DNA from: Melanocharis versteri
Taxonomy: Eukaryota; Chordata; Aves; Passeriformes; Melanocharitidae
Direction of reading: 5' to 3'
Assembly (NCBI GenBank): GCA_013397845.1
Contig: VZTG01009281.1
Location: forward strand, 161,128 to 225,127
DNA: 64,000 nucleotides
The notes under the pieces are model-generated. The model searched no databases, had not been told where the DNA came from, and was given only the letters and a program-made list of their open reading frames with translations. Both the position numbers and the translations under genes were made by a program. This document shows positions 43,291-56,830 of this stretch, piece after piece (the first letter of the stretch is position 1; each line of letters starts with the position of its first letter).

Positions 43291-44189
43291 CGCCTGGGCA
43301 GTGAGGCTTCAAAAATGCCACGAAAAACCCAAAGCTCCCCCACTTCCCCGGCCCTGCACACACCCAGTCCTGAGCCTGAAAGATACAGCAACCATTTCTG
43401 GGCATAAAGCAGAGGATCATGGAGCAGACTATCATCATAAATCACTCCAAGAGAGAGGATTAAGCAAGACGTGGCAGAGAGGTGAGTGGGGAGATCTTAT
43501 GGAGCCCTTGCAATGAGAACTGATGGTGAAAGAGTAGGACTCGAGCCCCTGGACAGGCATAATGTGATTCTCTTCTCCACACATCCACCCTGCAGAGAGC
43601 ACCCAGAATCAGGAGAACACATAACACCTGAAAGCAACCTGGGGACCCAGATATTTGCAGACTTTCACCTGCTGAGGCACCTACACACATCCACATGCAT
43701 GCCAAAATGGAAACACAGCACTTGCAGCCCCAGACATGTGAAGAGCTTCCTGTCTGCCCTGACATGGGCTCAGCTGGATCTCAGATTCCTGCAGGAAAGA
43801 CACCTTCCTCCTCCAAGGAAGTGAAATGTGTGCTGGGAGGTTTGCAATGAGCCTGAAGAGCCACACAGTTGTGGCTCATGTTGATTTGTCCCCAGGCTCC
43901 CTTCCTGCAGGTTCCAGGTTTGGGTGCAGGACGTGTCAGATTGCCATGGCCTGAGCGTGGGGTGAGTGCTTGCTGGGAGCAGCCACCAGTAGCCAGTGGA
44001 TAGCTGGCCATGCTGCATCTGGGAGTGGGAGAGGCTGCAGGGAACGTGGTGGACCTTTCAGCATCCTGGAGATAAGCAGGGACCCAGCCTGATCCCCCTG
44101 AACACTGCTTAGGGCAGACAAAGAGCTTCTGGGAAGCCCCCACCTGCAGTGGACTCTACATCATGTCTTGGATTGTGACTTAGGACATA
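43291..44189. other. Intergenic, no feature seen
   Basis: Nothing recognised. Confidence 0.5.
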
Positions 44190-44452
44190 GGAGAAAGGGG
44201 AATGGTTCAAACCTGAGGGCAGGGTTACATTAGAGAATGGGAAGAAATTCTTCCCTGTGGGGGTGCTGAGGCCCTGGCACAGGTTGCCCAGAGCAGCTGT
44301 GGCTGCGCCATCCCTGGAAGTGTCCAAGGCCAGGCTGGACGGGGCTTGGAGCTCCCTGGGACAGTGGAAGGTGTCCCTGCCCATGGCAGGGGCGTGGAAT
44401 GAGATGATTTGTAAGGTCCCTTCCAACCCAAACCATTCTATGACTTCTGTTT
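44190..44452 (+). mobile_element. CR1-type LINE 3' fragment (well preserved)
   Basis: Contains aatgggaagaaattcttccc, then gtgctgaggccctggcacag, then tccctggaagtgtccaaggc, and the tail aaggtcccttccaacccaaa with ccattctatgac. Among the least diverged copies here. Confidence 0.95.
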
Positions 44453-47400
44453 CCCTAAGGCAGCTGGGAGCATCCTTGTCTGGGAGGATGGTGCAGTCAG
44501 AGTTCCAGAGGGGTGGTAGCAGAATGCAGGTGAGAGAGTTCCAGGAGGATGAGCTGCGCTTCAGTGTGCTCATGGCTGGAAGGACACGTGCAGAGGCAAC
44601 AAAGCCAAGTTTTGGCACCATGGAGGCTCTTGGCTCCTTGCCTAGGTGGGTGCCAGCACTGCCTACACTGTGCTGGATCCTCAGGGTGCTGGAACTGGGT
44701 CTGGAGGCCAGGGGCACCCTTGGGAGACCAGCACTCAGCTGCCGTTGCTGCCCGGGGAATAGGAAAGGGTTAGCGATCCTGGTGCCTGGTGATGCCTGCA
44801 TCCAGGTATGTGAGGAATGTGTGGCACCAGCACACCTCGGCAGGGGAGAGACTCTCCTCGCCCTGGCTGGGTTGCTCGGAGACAGCTCTGCTAGAGCGTG
44901 GTGGGGAGAGGGAGCAGGGTGAGGGGAGTGTGCCCCCACGTCCCACACCCCACTGACAGACAGGTTGACTGCTGGCTCCAGCTCTGGTCCCTGGGGAATT
45001 TATCTGTCAAAAAAGCAGGTGTCCCCACTGCATTGCCCCTGCACAGCCAGGATTTGCTTTGCAAAACCAGGAGGTGACACGCAGTGCACGGAGAGGGCAG
45101 CAAGCACACAGAGAAACTGTGCACTGCTGGCTGTGCTCCCGTTATCCATGAATCGATCAGCCGGGCTGTTATCTATCACCACCACAGATCTCCACACCAG
45201 CTGCTGCCCAGGATCTGTGCTCTGGCTTCAGCACGCCCCATCCCATGGTGCCTGCCAAGCCTCCATGGGTACAGGAGAGGGGTGGGCTGGTCTCTGGCAC
45301 TGGAGCCAGGTGCTGTTGGAACATGGAAGACAGTGGCTAACACTGCTGGCCTCCACACGGACAGCTCATTTCATTCCTCAGGCCAGGGAACAGCCGTGCT
45401 CCATCAGGTGTAGAGGCATGAAATCATCACCCAAGCACAGCCCACGGGGGCCAGACTGGACCCAATGGGTGTTCCCAGAGAACCTGTGGGGACACCCTGT
45501 TCCCCAAGGACCAGACCTTGGAGCTTATCCAGTCAAAATTTTACTTTGTACCCCAGCAAAAACTGTCCCAACCAAGGGAACTGGCAGGACCGGTCCCCAC
45601 GCCTGCAGCTGCCACCAAACAATGCGTTGTTTTGACAAAGGCAAAAGCAAACCACAGCCTCCAGCAGCCCCAGCCAAGCTGGGACCAGAAGGAGATGGGT
45701 ACAGACTCCCAGGGAGCCTGACAGGAGAGGAGGGGGAGAGGAAGGTGTCACTGCAGGTTCCCAGGCTGAGGAAGGCTGTGGAGCTGGAAAAGGCACAGAC
45801 AGACCACATCAACCAGGAAAATGCTGGTTTTCTTCAGATGCTGCTTTTTTCGTTCAGACAAAATCCCAAAGTGGGACAAGGGGGTCTTAAGGGTCTCCTC
45901 CTCCCCAAGTGCTTCTCTGTCCTTGCCTTGTGCCCAGGTGATCTGACCAGCTTCCAGGCTCTACAGCATGGCTCTCCCACTGGCAAAGTCCATGCTGCCC
46001 TGAGAAATACAGGCTTAGAGCTTTCTGCTGCTGCCTGGGCACCAGCAGAGCACAGGGGCCTGAGCGCAGGGCAGTGAGGAGACCCAGGACAGTGCCTGGG
46101 GACCTGCTGTTTCGGGGGCTATGCCAGGAGCCCTCCAAACAGCACCCAGTGGAGGTGCCCAGCCTGCAGTGCCCTGGCTCAGGGACCTGCTCAGGAACCC
46201 TGACATCTTCCTGCTCCCTGCTGTGAGGTCCACGGCACTGGGAGGCACAGAAATTCCCCCATGTGCAGACTCCAGACTCCCTGTGTGACCCATTCCAGAG
46301 GCTGGACTTTGCGTTTGCCACCGGGGCTGGGGATGTGCAGGGCTTTTCCCCAGGGGAGCAGGAAGGTTTTGGGTACATCCTGGGGAATAAAGGTCCTCTC
46401 ACAGGGCTGTGCTTTGGGTAAATTTGACCCCCTGGCACTAAGAGCCTCCCATTTTCCATGGGTAATGAGGATGCTGAGCTGGGTGGGCTCTCCTGCTGCT
46501 GCCCCTCACCCACCCAGAGAAGGAGTCGAGGCAGCAGCACATCCTCCTGCACACCAGCTCATTCCACACACGGATAGTCCAGCACACAGGACAGCATAAA
46601 GACCCCATTGTTCCCAGATGGAAATGATCGTAGTGGTGACCTGGAAATATAGAGCAGCTCTGTCAGCAAAGCTATAGGGTTTCAAAAGCTAAGATCAAAG
46701 GGCCCCCCGGGTCAGACTCTGCAGGCCCTCACAGATACCTGTAATAAAGGCATCTCCTTCTAATTATTCTCATTTTGCCTGCCAGAGTCACCAGGGCCGT
46801 GGGGCTCGTCCCTTACTCATGGAGCAGCAGCAGGGACAGGGACAGGCAGGAACAAAGGATTCTTGTGTGGGGAGGGGCGGGTGCAGGGAGCTTTGGCAGA
46901 GCAGCATTTGCTCCCCTGTGCCTGCTGTGAGCCCCAGCCATGCCTACTGCCTTCTCCCTACTCACAGCACCCTGGCTGGGCAGTTCCTGCTGCTCCAGCA
47001 CATCCCAGTGATGTCCCCCTGCCCCTCGGCACAGCCGGGCAGACAGGAGGCAGCCAGCCCCGCGCTGGACTGGTGCCACTGGGGACCCGACCTCTCCCAG
47101 CACAACCTGGCAGCACCAGCACTGTGCACTGGGAAGCTGTTCCACACCCTCTGCCAGACCCTGGAATCTCTCCCACAGCAGCTTCGCAGAGTGTTTTCCC
47201 CAGCCTCTTATCTCCTGGACTTCAGACCCCACCGTGGGACAGATAATGTATCTGCAGACACACCTCAAGCACGCAACAATCAGCCTGTGAACGCTGGATT
47301 TCTCCTTCTGCTTTGAATTGGCAGAGGTGGTCCTGGAAATGCCCATGGTTTTGTGCAGCCCGGGCCACATCCCTCTGGCCTGGGTCAGGGTGGCTCCTGG

Positions 47401-50400
47401 CACAGCAGGGACACTGTGGCCCCTCTGCCACTACCTGTGGGGTAGATGGGGGAAGGTGAGAAGTTATTTTGGGTCCCCTTTTCAAAGGTGTAGAAATGGC
47501 TCCCAAAGTGCAGGGACAGGCACTCTCCTGTGCAGGCCCAGCAGACAGCAAAGCCTGCTGTGGCACATGTGTGATGAGCGGGCTCTGGTCTCAGCAGGTC
47601 AGGCTCATCAGGCGTTAGGAGGAAAGCCAGGACTGTCCCTGACCTGAGATGTCATAGGAGAAAATTAGCACAGCTCCCCAGCCAATGGCTGTGCTAATTA
47701 GAGGAGGAGCAGGTGACTTACATTGTTCAGAGGCTCCTACGGCCAAGGGTCAGCCAGGACCTGGCCTGGCACAGGGTCAGCCCTGGCCCTGGGCTGCAGG
47801 CTCCTGAGGAGCCAGATGTGCAAGGTCCCACCATCTCTCCTCTTGGGTGAGATGGGCACCTTGTCTGCCCCAGGTGCTGCTGGTTTGACCTTGGCTTGTC
47901 CTTCCCCAGCAGCACTGGAAAGATGCTTTGCCTCCTCCCTTCCCTGCCATCCACTGGGGCAGCCAAAGGGAGCAGAGAGTGGAGGGGGACAGGGCTGCAG
48001 AGGTGACAGCAGCACAGGACATGCCTGGGGCTCAGAGAGGAGGGACAGGCACTTCATGTGGGGTGGGGGGACACTGCCACATGGGTCACCGACCAGGGTC
48101 ACCAACCAGTCCAGGCTCTGCTTGGGATGGCACACAACAACGGCAAATTTAGTGTGATGGTATTAACCACCCTCCTGCTGGGGACTGTCTCTGTGTCCTC
48201 AGGAACCAGCAAGCTCTCTGTTCTGCAGGGCTTGGTCCGCCTGGTTCACAAGGCACAGTTTAAACCTGCACTCTGTGAAAGCAGTTTGGGAGGACGGGGG
48301 ACACTGCTGGGGCTGTGGCAGCCAGAGCCCCTGGGCAGGGTGTCCCACACCACTGAAAGAGGTGAGGGGCTGTGGGGGCCCTGGGGTGCCATCAGCCTTG
48401 GCTGTGCCCTGGAAACCCCCAAACACCACTCACCATGCCTGGTGGCTGCAGGACTGGCACAGCCTCTGTTTGCCCTCATTTCTGCTCCTCCCGGCACAGC
48501 CGTGTTTGCCTTCACACAGCACCCAGTGCTGAGCAAACAGCACATGGGGAGAGCCAGCAGCTGGCAGGGAGGGACAGCCCTGGCTGCGTCCTCAGGCCTG
48601 CCTCCCCTGCTCCCCCCACAGCAGGCTTTGCAATAAAAACACGGATCCAGTTTGAGCTGAGAGGCTGCAGGGAGTGGCATGCTGGCAAGCCACAACTGCC
48701 AGAGCAGAGGGGTTGTTGCGAGGCACAGGAGGGATTCACCAGCTTGCTTCCAGGGGTGAACAGGCCTGCATTATCCTGCAGATGCTGTTATCCCCATATG
48801 ATGGTTTTGGGGATGACACAAGAATTTCTACGTGGGAAAGCCAACTTGCCCAGACTGGGTGGGTGTTGGGAGCAAGAGTGTTCCCTGGGTCTGAACAAGT
48901 CTAGCCATGACACCTGAACCTGTACTCTCCTCTGTGCCATCCCTGTCCCATGGTCTCAGCCATGACAGGGCACTGAACTCTGCTTTTGTCTCTTAGGATT
49001 TGTTATCTCCTGTTTGGTGGCTGCAGACTCGTGGCTGTCCACAGCTAATGACTGGGGAGAGCCCAAGCACCCCAGCAACTTGTCAGGCTTCTCCCAGGCA
49101 AGTGGCCACTGGGAAACTGCACTGATCAAACAGCTGGGCTGGTTTGAACTGATTTCTCTCCTTGTTCAGAAGGATAACACGAAGACATCTACAGACCAGT
49201 CTGCTGACAGAGCAAAACCTCTCCAGACTCAGTCTGCAATGAATTCAAAGCAGGGAAGTTATACACTGGTTGGTGCAGGTGTCTTTTTTCAGCAGAAATG
49301 GAATAGTTGACATGCTCATTTCTGTCACTTGTGAGCTCTGAAGCCAAACTGGAACAAAGCCCATGCTATACAAACAAAAGAACAAACAGCCCAGCTCTGT
49401 GCTTGGAGAGTGGCCCACAGTGTTACATGGGCTCACCAGCTCCATGTAGGACAGGTCTCAATTGATAGAGTTTGTCACAAGTACTGTCCAGGTGTCCTGT
49501 GTGGTCATTGCCCTCCTGTGGCCATTCCCAGGCCAGCCAAGTCCAGCTCTGTGTGTGTGGAGAAGGCTGGAGATGGTCCAGGCTGGTCTGGCCACTCCAT
49601 CACCAGCATCAGCTGTGCTCAGAGAAGCAGCTCCAATAGGTCACAGTGCTCCTACAGCTCCACTCAGCCCCCAGATCTGCTGGACCTCATCCTAAAGCAC
49701 TGCTGGCCATCAGCTTCTCCTGGTGATGAGCTTAAACCCCACCTGCTCCCACGGAACCTGCCCCAGCCTCGCTAGACAGGAGGGCCAGGATGGTGTGCTC
49801 TTGGGAGACCACCAGCCAAGCTGCAGCAGGACCCAAGGGCAACCCACATGCTCACACCTTCACTGCTGGCCATCACCCCACAGGATGCCAAAGGCTGGAG
49901 AGCTGGGTGTCCCCAGAGGCACACATTCCCCTCTGCAGGTCACTCACACTGAAGAGTGAGCACACGCTGCTGGAACACCTCAGGCTTCCTGAGGTCCTGA
50001 CCCAGAATTGCCAGACCTCCTGGATGGAGTCATCCCTGTGGCTGTGATCACCATGGGGCCGAGCGGATGAGACTCCAGCAGGAACTGCCCCAAGGATCTG
50101 ATGATGGTCCTTGATGGAGGAGAGGCAGGACCACTGTGCCATCTCCACTGATAGGGAAGAAGATGCCCAGGTGTACCAGGCACAGGGTGGCCAAGGTGGC
50201 ACCGTGGTTAGTGAGATGACACTCACTGATGGAGGATAAATATGAACATTTCAGCAGCTTCCCTCCACAGCCCAAGGCTACAGAGTTCCCTCCAGCACAC
50301 CTACCAGCTTCTCACCTGGCCTGCCCCCCAAAACACGCAGACACGCCTCTCTGCAGACAAGTGAGCTGCACTTTGGGAGGGGGTTTGGCCAGCTGAGCTC

Positions 50401-51099
50401 ATGCCATGGAGAGCTCTGCTGCTGCCAGGCTGTGGGAGTGAAGTCTCATGGCAATCAAGACCTGTAATTTGGGTAGACATGAAGCTCCTCTGCCCACAGG
50501 ACAGCCCAAAATTGATCAAGACCATTCCTTTTCCTAACTGCAGCCTCACTACGTTTGGCTCCTGATCTTCCCTGCCCACTGCCCCCAGTCCCAAGGGCAG
50601 AGGGATTCTGGGGCACATGGCATCAGGTGCCACATCAGCTATTCTGCAGCAGCCTGGTGGCATCTTCAGTGTGGTTGTGAGCCAAAGGCAGGGAGGAGCC
50701 TTGCTGTGGCTGCAGCACTCCATGCGCTGGTCCAGGTGTGGGATGAGCTTGTGTCAGGGCTGGAGCAGATCCAGACAAGCCCTGAAGCCCTGGATGTGGC
50801 GTTTGCCTCAAGCCCCAGCCACAGGACGGTGCTGGAAGGATCCTGGACAAGGCCTTTTGCTGTCCTTTCCTTCTTGCCTCAGTGCCCCCTTTCCCAAAAA
50901 GCCTGCAGCAGGGCTGGGGTGGGTTCTGCACCGGGACTGAGCGACACCTGGGTGCTCTGAGCCTTTCCCATCCTCCAGGACACATGCCCAGCTGTGGGTG
51001 CCCGAGCTTGACCGTGGGGAGGCACCGCCGCCTGCACCCCGAGGTGCCGTGTTTTCCTTCCAAACAAGCCGTAGGCACTCACCTCCATCAATAAATAAA
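44453..51099. other. Intergenic region without recognisable gene
   Basis: No gene, RNA or transposon supported. A perfect 12-bp hairpin lies at 47663-47699. Confidence 0.5.
47663..47699. repeat. Perfect 12-bp inverted repeat (hairpin)
   Basis: aattagcacagc (47663-47674) and its exact reverse complement gctgtgctaatt (47688-47699) enclose a 13-nt loop that contains CCAAT. The stem is not part of a recognised transposon end. Confidence 0.93.
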
Positions 51100-51500
51100 T
51101 CAGTCCCAGGAGCCCGGCCGTGACAAAGAGGCCACTGTTTGCAGCCAGCTCCGCCTCCAGCGCTGTCAGGGCTTGCTCATCAGGGCTTCTGCAGAGTCAG
51201 GAGCCGGGCTGCTCTCCAGCGGGAGGAGAGGCGCAGCCCGGCCCGGGGACAGCCCTCGGGCTCTCCGGCTGCTGAGGCGGAGCAGCTCCTGCGGTGGGAG
51301 GGCGGTGGGGAATTTCCAGGGCGGCGGAGCCGAGCGCGGTGCCCGGGCAGAGCGGTGGCTCCGGGAGCCGCGGGCCAGCGCGGGGTCGGGCAGCGGGGCA
51401 GCGGGGCAGCGGTGCCCGGTGCGGGGCTGGGGCTGTGTCCTTGGGTGTCCCCAGCCCCCACGGCGTGTGTGGGAGCGCCAGGCAGTGCCTCTGGGGCCGT
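51100..51500. promoter_or_regulatory. Orphan CpG-rich block with kappaB-like site
   Basis: CpGs are dense from about 51225 to 51480. GGGGAATTTCC at 51308-51318 matches the NF-kappaB consensus. A consensus donor (ggcag before gtgagc) lies downstream at about 51736 on the plus strand. No recognised coding exon follows. Confidence 0.5.
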
Positions 51501-54500
51501 CTGAACTGCCCTGCTACCAGGCAGACAGGAGCAAAGTTCCGAGGGTCCCACAGTCCCTCCCTCCCCTCCCTGATAGCTCTTCCTTTCTCCGGGAGATGGG
51601 GGCAAGGCGCTGCTTTCATCCGAGTGGATATCTCAGCCAGTCCTGCATTGAAAGGAGCAAGAGCTCTGCCTCGCCTGCTGAGCCCCTGATCTGCTGTCCA
51701 GGGTCTGCAGAGCTCCGTGATGGAGGGCAGGGGCAGGTGAGCGCCTGCAAGAGCGGGACCACAGGGCTGCAGGCTGGGGAAAGGAGGGCTTTCAAAATGG
51801 GCCTTCGTTTGGGGTCTCCCCTGGCACTTCCCGTGTTGCATTTTATTTCTGTGAGCAACAGGTTTGAAGGCAAATTAGTTTCAGGACCAGCATGTCTGAA
51901 AAGAGACAGCTCCCCAGAGTCTGCAGCCCCACAGGGTTCCACCCCTGGGGCACAGAGCCACCCCTGCACCCTAAATGCCATCTGCAGCTGAGAGAACCAC
52001 CCAGGGTGCTGGAGAAGCAGAGCTGTGTCAAAGGCTTCCACATCCCTCTTCTGGGAAACCAGCAGTTCAGGCTGCTGAGGTGTCCTTGGGTGTCCCCAGG
52101 CTGTGCCCTGGTGTCCCTGCCTGCAGGGTGTCTGGGATGGAAGGTGGAACAGCAGACAGTGCGATCCCCAGCCACCACGGGACTGCAGGGAGAGCAGGGA
52201 GGGCAGGGCCAGGAGCAGCTCAGCCCTGGCTTTGGCCACTGCACCAAGGAGCAGGTAAGTGGTGTTGGGGTCACCACAGCTAAACTGAACTAAAAGCCTG
52301 GCCACCTTCAGCAGCCCTGGGAGACCCAGCAGGATTGCAAGATCCCCAGCTGCCCTGGAGATCTGGACGCGTGCCAGGAACCTCCCTGGCTTCCCACATC
52401 TCCACCGGGAGTCCAGCCAGCTGGTCATGAACCCCAGATCCTTGTGCCCAGTGCTGGGGGAGGTGCACAGGAATGTAGCTCCAGCTGTTACAGACCCACC
52501 AGGCACTTGGCTGGGGGAATGCTCAGTCCCTCATCTTAGTTTTGCATGAGCTGGTGCTGTGCTTTATTTGTCCCAGGGCAAAGCGATTCTCTGCGTCCTT
52601 CCATCCACTCCCTGTGCCCCACTGCATCTCCGCTCTCCCGGGGTGACCTAGATGGGAGGCACAGCTCAGCACGGGCGCTGGCACTACCGACACTTGCCCT
52701 TTATGTTGCTCGTGACCCCGCGACTGTTTGCAAGATGAGTGTTCGGGTGGTGCCGCAGCCCGTCTGACACGGCATTCACCGAGCTCCATGCGCGGGGGCC
52801 CTGCCCACACGTACACACGCACCTCCCACAACGCAAACACCACCTGGGTTACCCCACACCGGGGGCCTGCAAGGAGGTCCCTGCACCCACCGGGTCAGGG
52901 AGGGACCCAGGGACCCGCTCTGGCACCAGGCATCGTGCAGCTCAGCCGTGCCTGGCCGTGCCCCACGTTTGTAGGTCTCCCCAAACCTTGTCTCCTTTGC
53001 ACTGCTGGCGTGCCCCCTGCACTGGGCTGGTGTCCAGAAGCTCTCTGTGTGGGGTCATCCTTCTGCCCCCATCCAGGGCAGGTGCCCTCAGCTATGCTCT
53101 TCCCTCCATCCCCAGATCTTGGGTGTGGCTGCAGCCCTGCCTGATGGCCTCCAACAAGCCATCAGGAGTTGGGGGACAGCTCTTCTGGTCATGCACAAAG
53201 CTCACAGAAAGAGAAGTGACATACTTCATACTTCTGGTCATACTTCAACGTGAAAAGACAAGATTTCCAACCATCATCAGGGCAGGGAGGAGCTGCAGCC
53301 ATTTCCCAGGCCAGTGTCTGGAGCAAGGGCCAGATGCACTGTTGGGGCAATGCTTGACCTGTCCACGAGAAGGGGGACTCTCGTAGTCCCCCAGCCCTTG
53401 GGAGCAGAGGTCCCTGCTGGCTCTTGCCCTGGCCTAGGAATGGAGCCCCACCAGTCCTTTGCCAGTGTCTGACTGTGTGCTGGTGACAGGGCTGGCTCTG
53501 GGACAGCATGGGGTTGGCAGGTTCGGGAGCATCCTCACCTCTCACAGTGCTTCCCTGGCCCGTGTTTTCTGGAGACCTTGGCAGAAGCCAAATCTTTGTA
53601 CAGACCACATGTGGTACCAAGTTTCCAGCCCTGAGCTCTCCAAGACAACCCTCTGTGTCAGCAGCCATGACCCCTCCAAGACCCCAACCTCCAGCCCGAG
53701 GGGTAGAGCAGGGAGGGACATGGATGGGGGGAAAGATGGGGGCAAAGATGTTGAGTGTGTGTGTGCAGGGTTGGGATGTGCGTGAGAGGAAGGTCTGTGT
53801 GTGTGTGTGGAGTACGGTGCAGGGGAAGGGGGCACAGCACTACAGCCTCCCCAAAGGCATGTGGGATGAGCACATGGGGCTCCGGGGCTCTGGCCCTGGC
53901 ATCTGCCAGCAGGAAAAGCAGAGGTTGGAGCAGAAGAGAAGGAGCAGTGTTCTGTGAAGCACCAGGTCCCCGAGGTGCCCAGAGGGTCCCATGCCCTGGG
54001 ATGGCAGAGCAGAGGGGCTCCTGTGCCCAGTCCCTGTGCCTTGCAGGGTCACGGCCTCCCCAAAAGGCGTTTGCCCAGTTTGGTGGACAGGTGGCAAAGA
54101 AGAGCCGTGGGAGGGCAGGAGGGTGCTCCAGGGCTGTGGAGTTGTTCTGGTCCATCTGGGCACATTGAACCTGCTGGTTCTCAGGCTGGGAATGTGACAG
54201 TGGGGGACACACTGGCTGTTGAGGAGGGAGGACCTGCCCCAGGCATGGAGGGAGGCTGTCATGCTGCAAAACCCATCGCAGGGGCGTTCTGTTGATCCAA
54301 TGCAGGTCAGGTCTCCTGACCTGACCCAAATATGACCCCTCCTGATCCCAACCCACCTGTTCCGGCTTTGATGATAATTATGCCCTGCAGACTGTTCAGT
54401 CTCTGTGCCACACCTTGTAGGCGGGGGCAAAGTCTGCTTCTCCCTCGTTCGTGCCCCGTGGCTGCACCGCAGTGCCTGGCGCTGGCTCCCTCCTGAGCCC

Positions 54501-56160
54501 CCCTTTCCTGGAGCTCCTGTGGAAAGGGGAGGGGGCTGCACCCTGCCTGCCGGCCCGGCTCTCCTACCCCCAACCCCTGCCCTCACCCTGTTCGTGCCCT
54601 GGGCCCTGCAGACCTTGAATAACCTGTTCCCCCTCCTCCTCTTGCCTCATGACAAAGCACCTGGCATGCAGTGCGGAGGGTAACCGCAGCGGAATGAGCT
54701 CATCGCCACCCCGGGGGCACTGTGGGACAGTCACAGGGTCATCGGAGCTGCAGCCGATGGCCCTTTCCCCATCCAGCTTTCCCTGTGGCACACCCCGTGT
54801 TAGGTGCCTGTTTCCTCAGGATAAATGGGATTTGCTCACTGTTTGGGGATAAGGGGGGGAACCAAGCTAAAGCCTGCTGTAGGCTCTGCACCGAGGTTCC
54901 CAACATGGTTGTAGGTCCAGGAGGAAGAACTGGTCTCCCCAGAACCCTGTGCACCAGTAGTTCTGCCCCGTGCCAAGTCACCGCTTGCTGTGCTGCACCC
55001 TCAGCCCTCCTCACCTCCCTCAGCTGCAGAAGTTTGCTTTGAACCCTGGCCAGCGTGTCTGCCTCATGGAGACCCGATTGCTGCTTTCATCCCAGTGAGC
55101 TCCATCACCCTGCCCCTGTGTTCTGGCACTCGTGTCCTCCACGGCCCCAGGGACGCCTGGTGGCTTTTGCCTGGGCAAACTGAGATAGATCCCAGTCAGT
55201 TGGGCTGGTGTCTGTGACCCACTGTGGTTGGCTTGCCAGGGCACAGAGGTGCCCACCTACCTCTGCTTCTGGGCAGCATGGCACCCTCACCCCTGCCTGG
55301 AGGAGAGAGGCACAGCCCAGACCTCAGCTGGGTTTGGGAGGGGGTTGAGACATCTGCAGCGCCTTTGCAAGACCTCAAGCTGTTTGGCTTGTTTGGAAGT
55401 GGCTGGGCAAGATGCTGCCAGTTGTCACTCAGGGCTGGAGTGGCCCAGCCAGATCCGGGAGGGTGTTTGTGGCTCTCAGTTAGTGCTGAAGTGCTGTGAA
55501 TGCTGGAGGTCTCTGACCCCAGGTGAGCCTGTCCCTGCAGCTCTGAGGCCATCAAACTGTGGGGACTGAAACTAGAAAAATATACAGTGTGAGGTCACAC
55601 AGCCCTTGGCCACTGCCCAGCTGGGCCCTAAACGGGCCCTCACAGCCCCTGCTGGGGACACCCTTGGGTGGATGGGTGCCAGAGCAGGCAGGGTGCTGGC
55701 TAGCAGGTACAAGCCTGTCTTCACCGTCTCGTGATAAAAAGCCTGGGATGGTCAAGAATCCACCCATGGTCTGCTTGCACCTTCACCAGGCGAGGCTGGG
55801 GGTCAGCTGCTGACAGCTGGGGGTTCTGCTGCCACAAAACAGGGAGCACTTAGCCTATATCATCAGCATTACCCTATACCTATGCCCTTCCCTGTTGCCT
55901 CCAGCTGGGCTGGACCAGGACATGACGCACCACTGTGATTCCTTGGTCCCATCAGCACCCCTCAGGGATTTTTGCCCACCCCAAAGCCCTTCTCAATCCA
56001 GGGAGCTGCGAGCAAAGAGACAGGCTGGGGTGTGTATGGCTGGTTGAGGGCAAGGGGACACCTGGGCATCTTCTGTGGGTGATGGAGGTGGGACACGTGT
56101 GTGGCTTGGGCTACCACCATGTTGGGTGCAGCCTGCCTGAGGGAGAGCGTATGCCCACGG
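51501..56160. other. Intergenic region without recognisable gene
   Basis: Includes a short TG-rich patch at about 53745-53815. No gene recognised. Confidence 0.5.
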
Positions 56161-56610
56161 GTGAGGAGTTGTGTGGGGGCTTGTGAGTAACTGCTTGTGA
56201 GTAACCCTGTGTGTAACTGCTGACACACCTGAGTATTGCAGTGTGCATCTCTGCGTGTGTCTGTGTGCACACCAGCAGCTCACACGCTCTGCCATGTGCC
56301 TGTGTGTGTGCAGCACACGGTGCGTGTCCATGTGTGCCTGTGTCTGTCACCTTTCTCCTTTATGTTCCCTGCAGCTCACACTCTCTGCCATGTGCCTGTG
56401 TGCGTGCAGCGCACGGTGCGTGTCCGTGTGTGCCTGTGTCTGTCACCTTTACGTTCTGCCTGGATCAGTTGTGTCTGTGTGTTTGCGAGTGTTTCCAGTG
56501 TCACACGCTCTGTCTGTGCCCGTAACTGTGTGTCTGCAGTGTCTGGCACTCTGTGACTCCCCTGTGTGTGGTCAGGCGTGTGCAGCTGAGTGTGTGTGTG
56601 GGTAACGTGA
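56161..56610. repeat. TG-rich repeat region with a 96-bp tandem duplication
   Basis: Dense tgtgtg words throughout. Segment 56276-56371 is repeated at 56372-56460, with matching words ctctgccatgtgcctgtgtg and ctgtgtctgtcaccttt and scattered changes. Confidence 0.9.
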
Positions 56611-56629
56611 CATGGTGCAGGATCACAGA

Positions 56630-56830
56630 GTCATGGAGGCACAGAAGCAAGGGAATGCCTGGGCTGGAAGGGGCCTTGAGGATCATCCTGTTCCACCCCT
56701 CTGCCATGGGCAGGGACACCTTTCACTAGACCGAGCCCCATCCAGCCTGGCCTTGGACACTTCCAGGGATGGGGCAGCCACAGCTTCTCTGGGCACCCTG
56801 TGCCAGGGCTCACCACCCTCCCAGGCCTTT
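56630..56830 (-). mobile_element. CR1-type LINE 3' fragment
   Basis: Contains tgggctggaaggggccttga, then ctctgccatgggcagggaca, then ccttggacacttccagggat. Reverse orientation, well preserved. Confidence 0.93.

Noticed and set aside
44991..45020. A ggggaatttatctgtcaaaaa word reminiscent of an ETS-domain exon (ELF3)
   Set aside because: No surrounding reading frame gives ETS residues.
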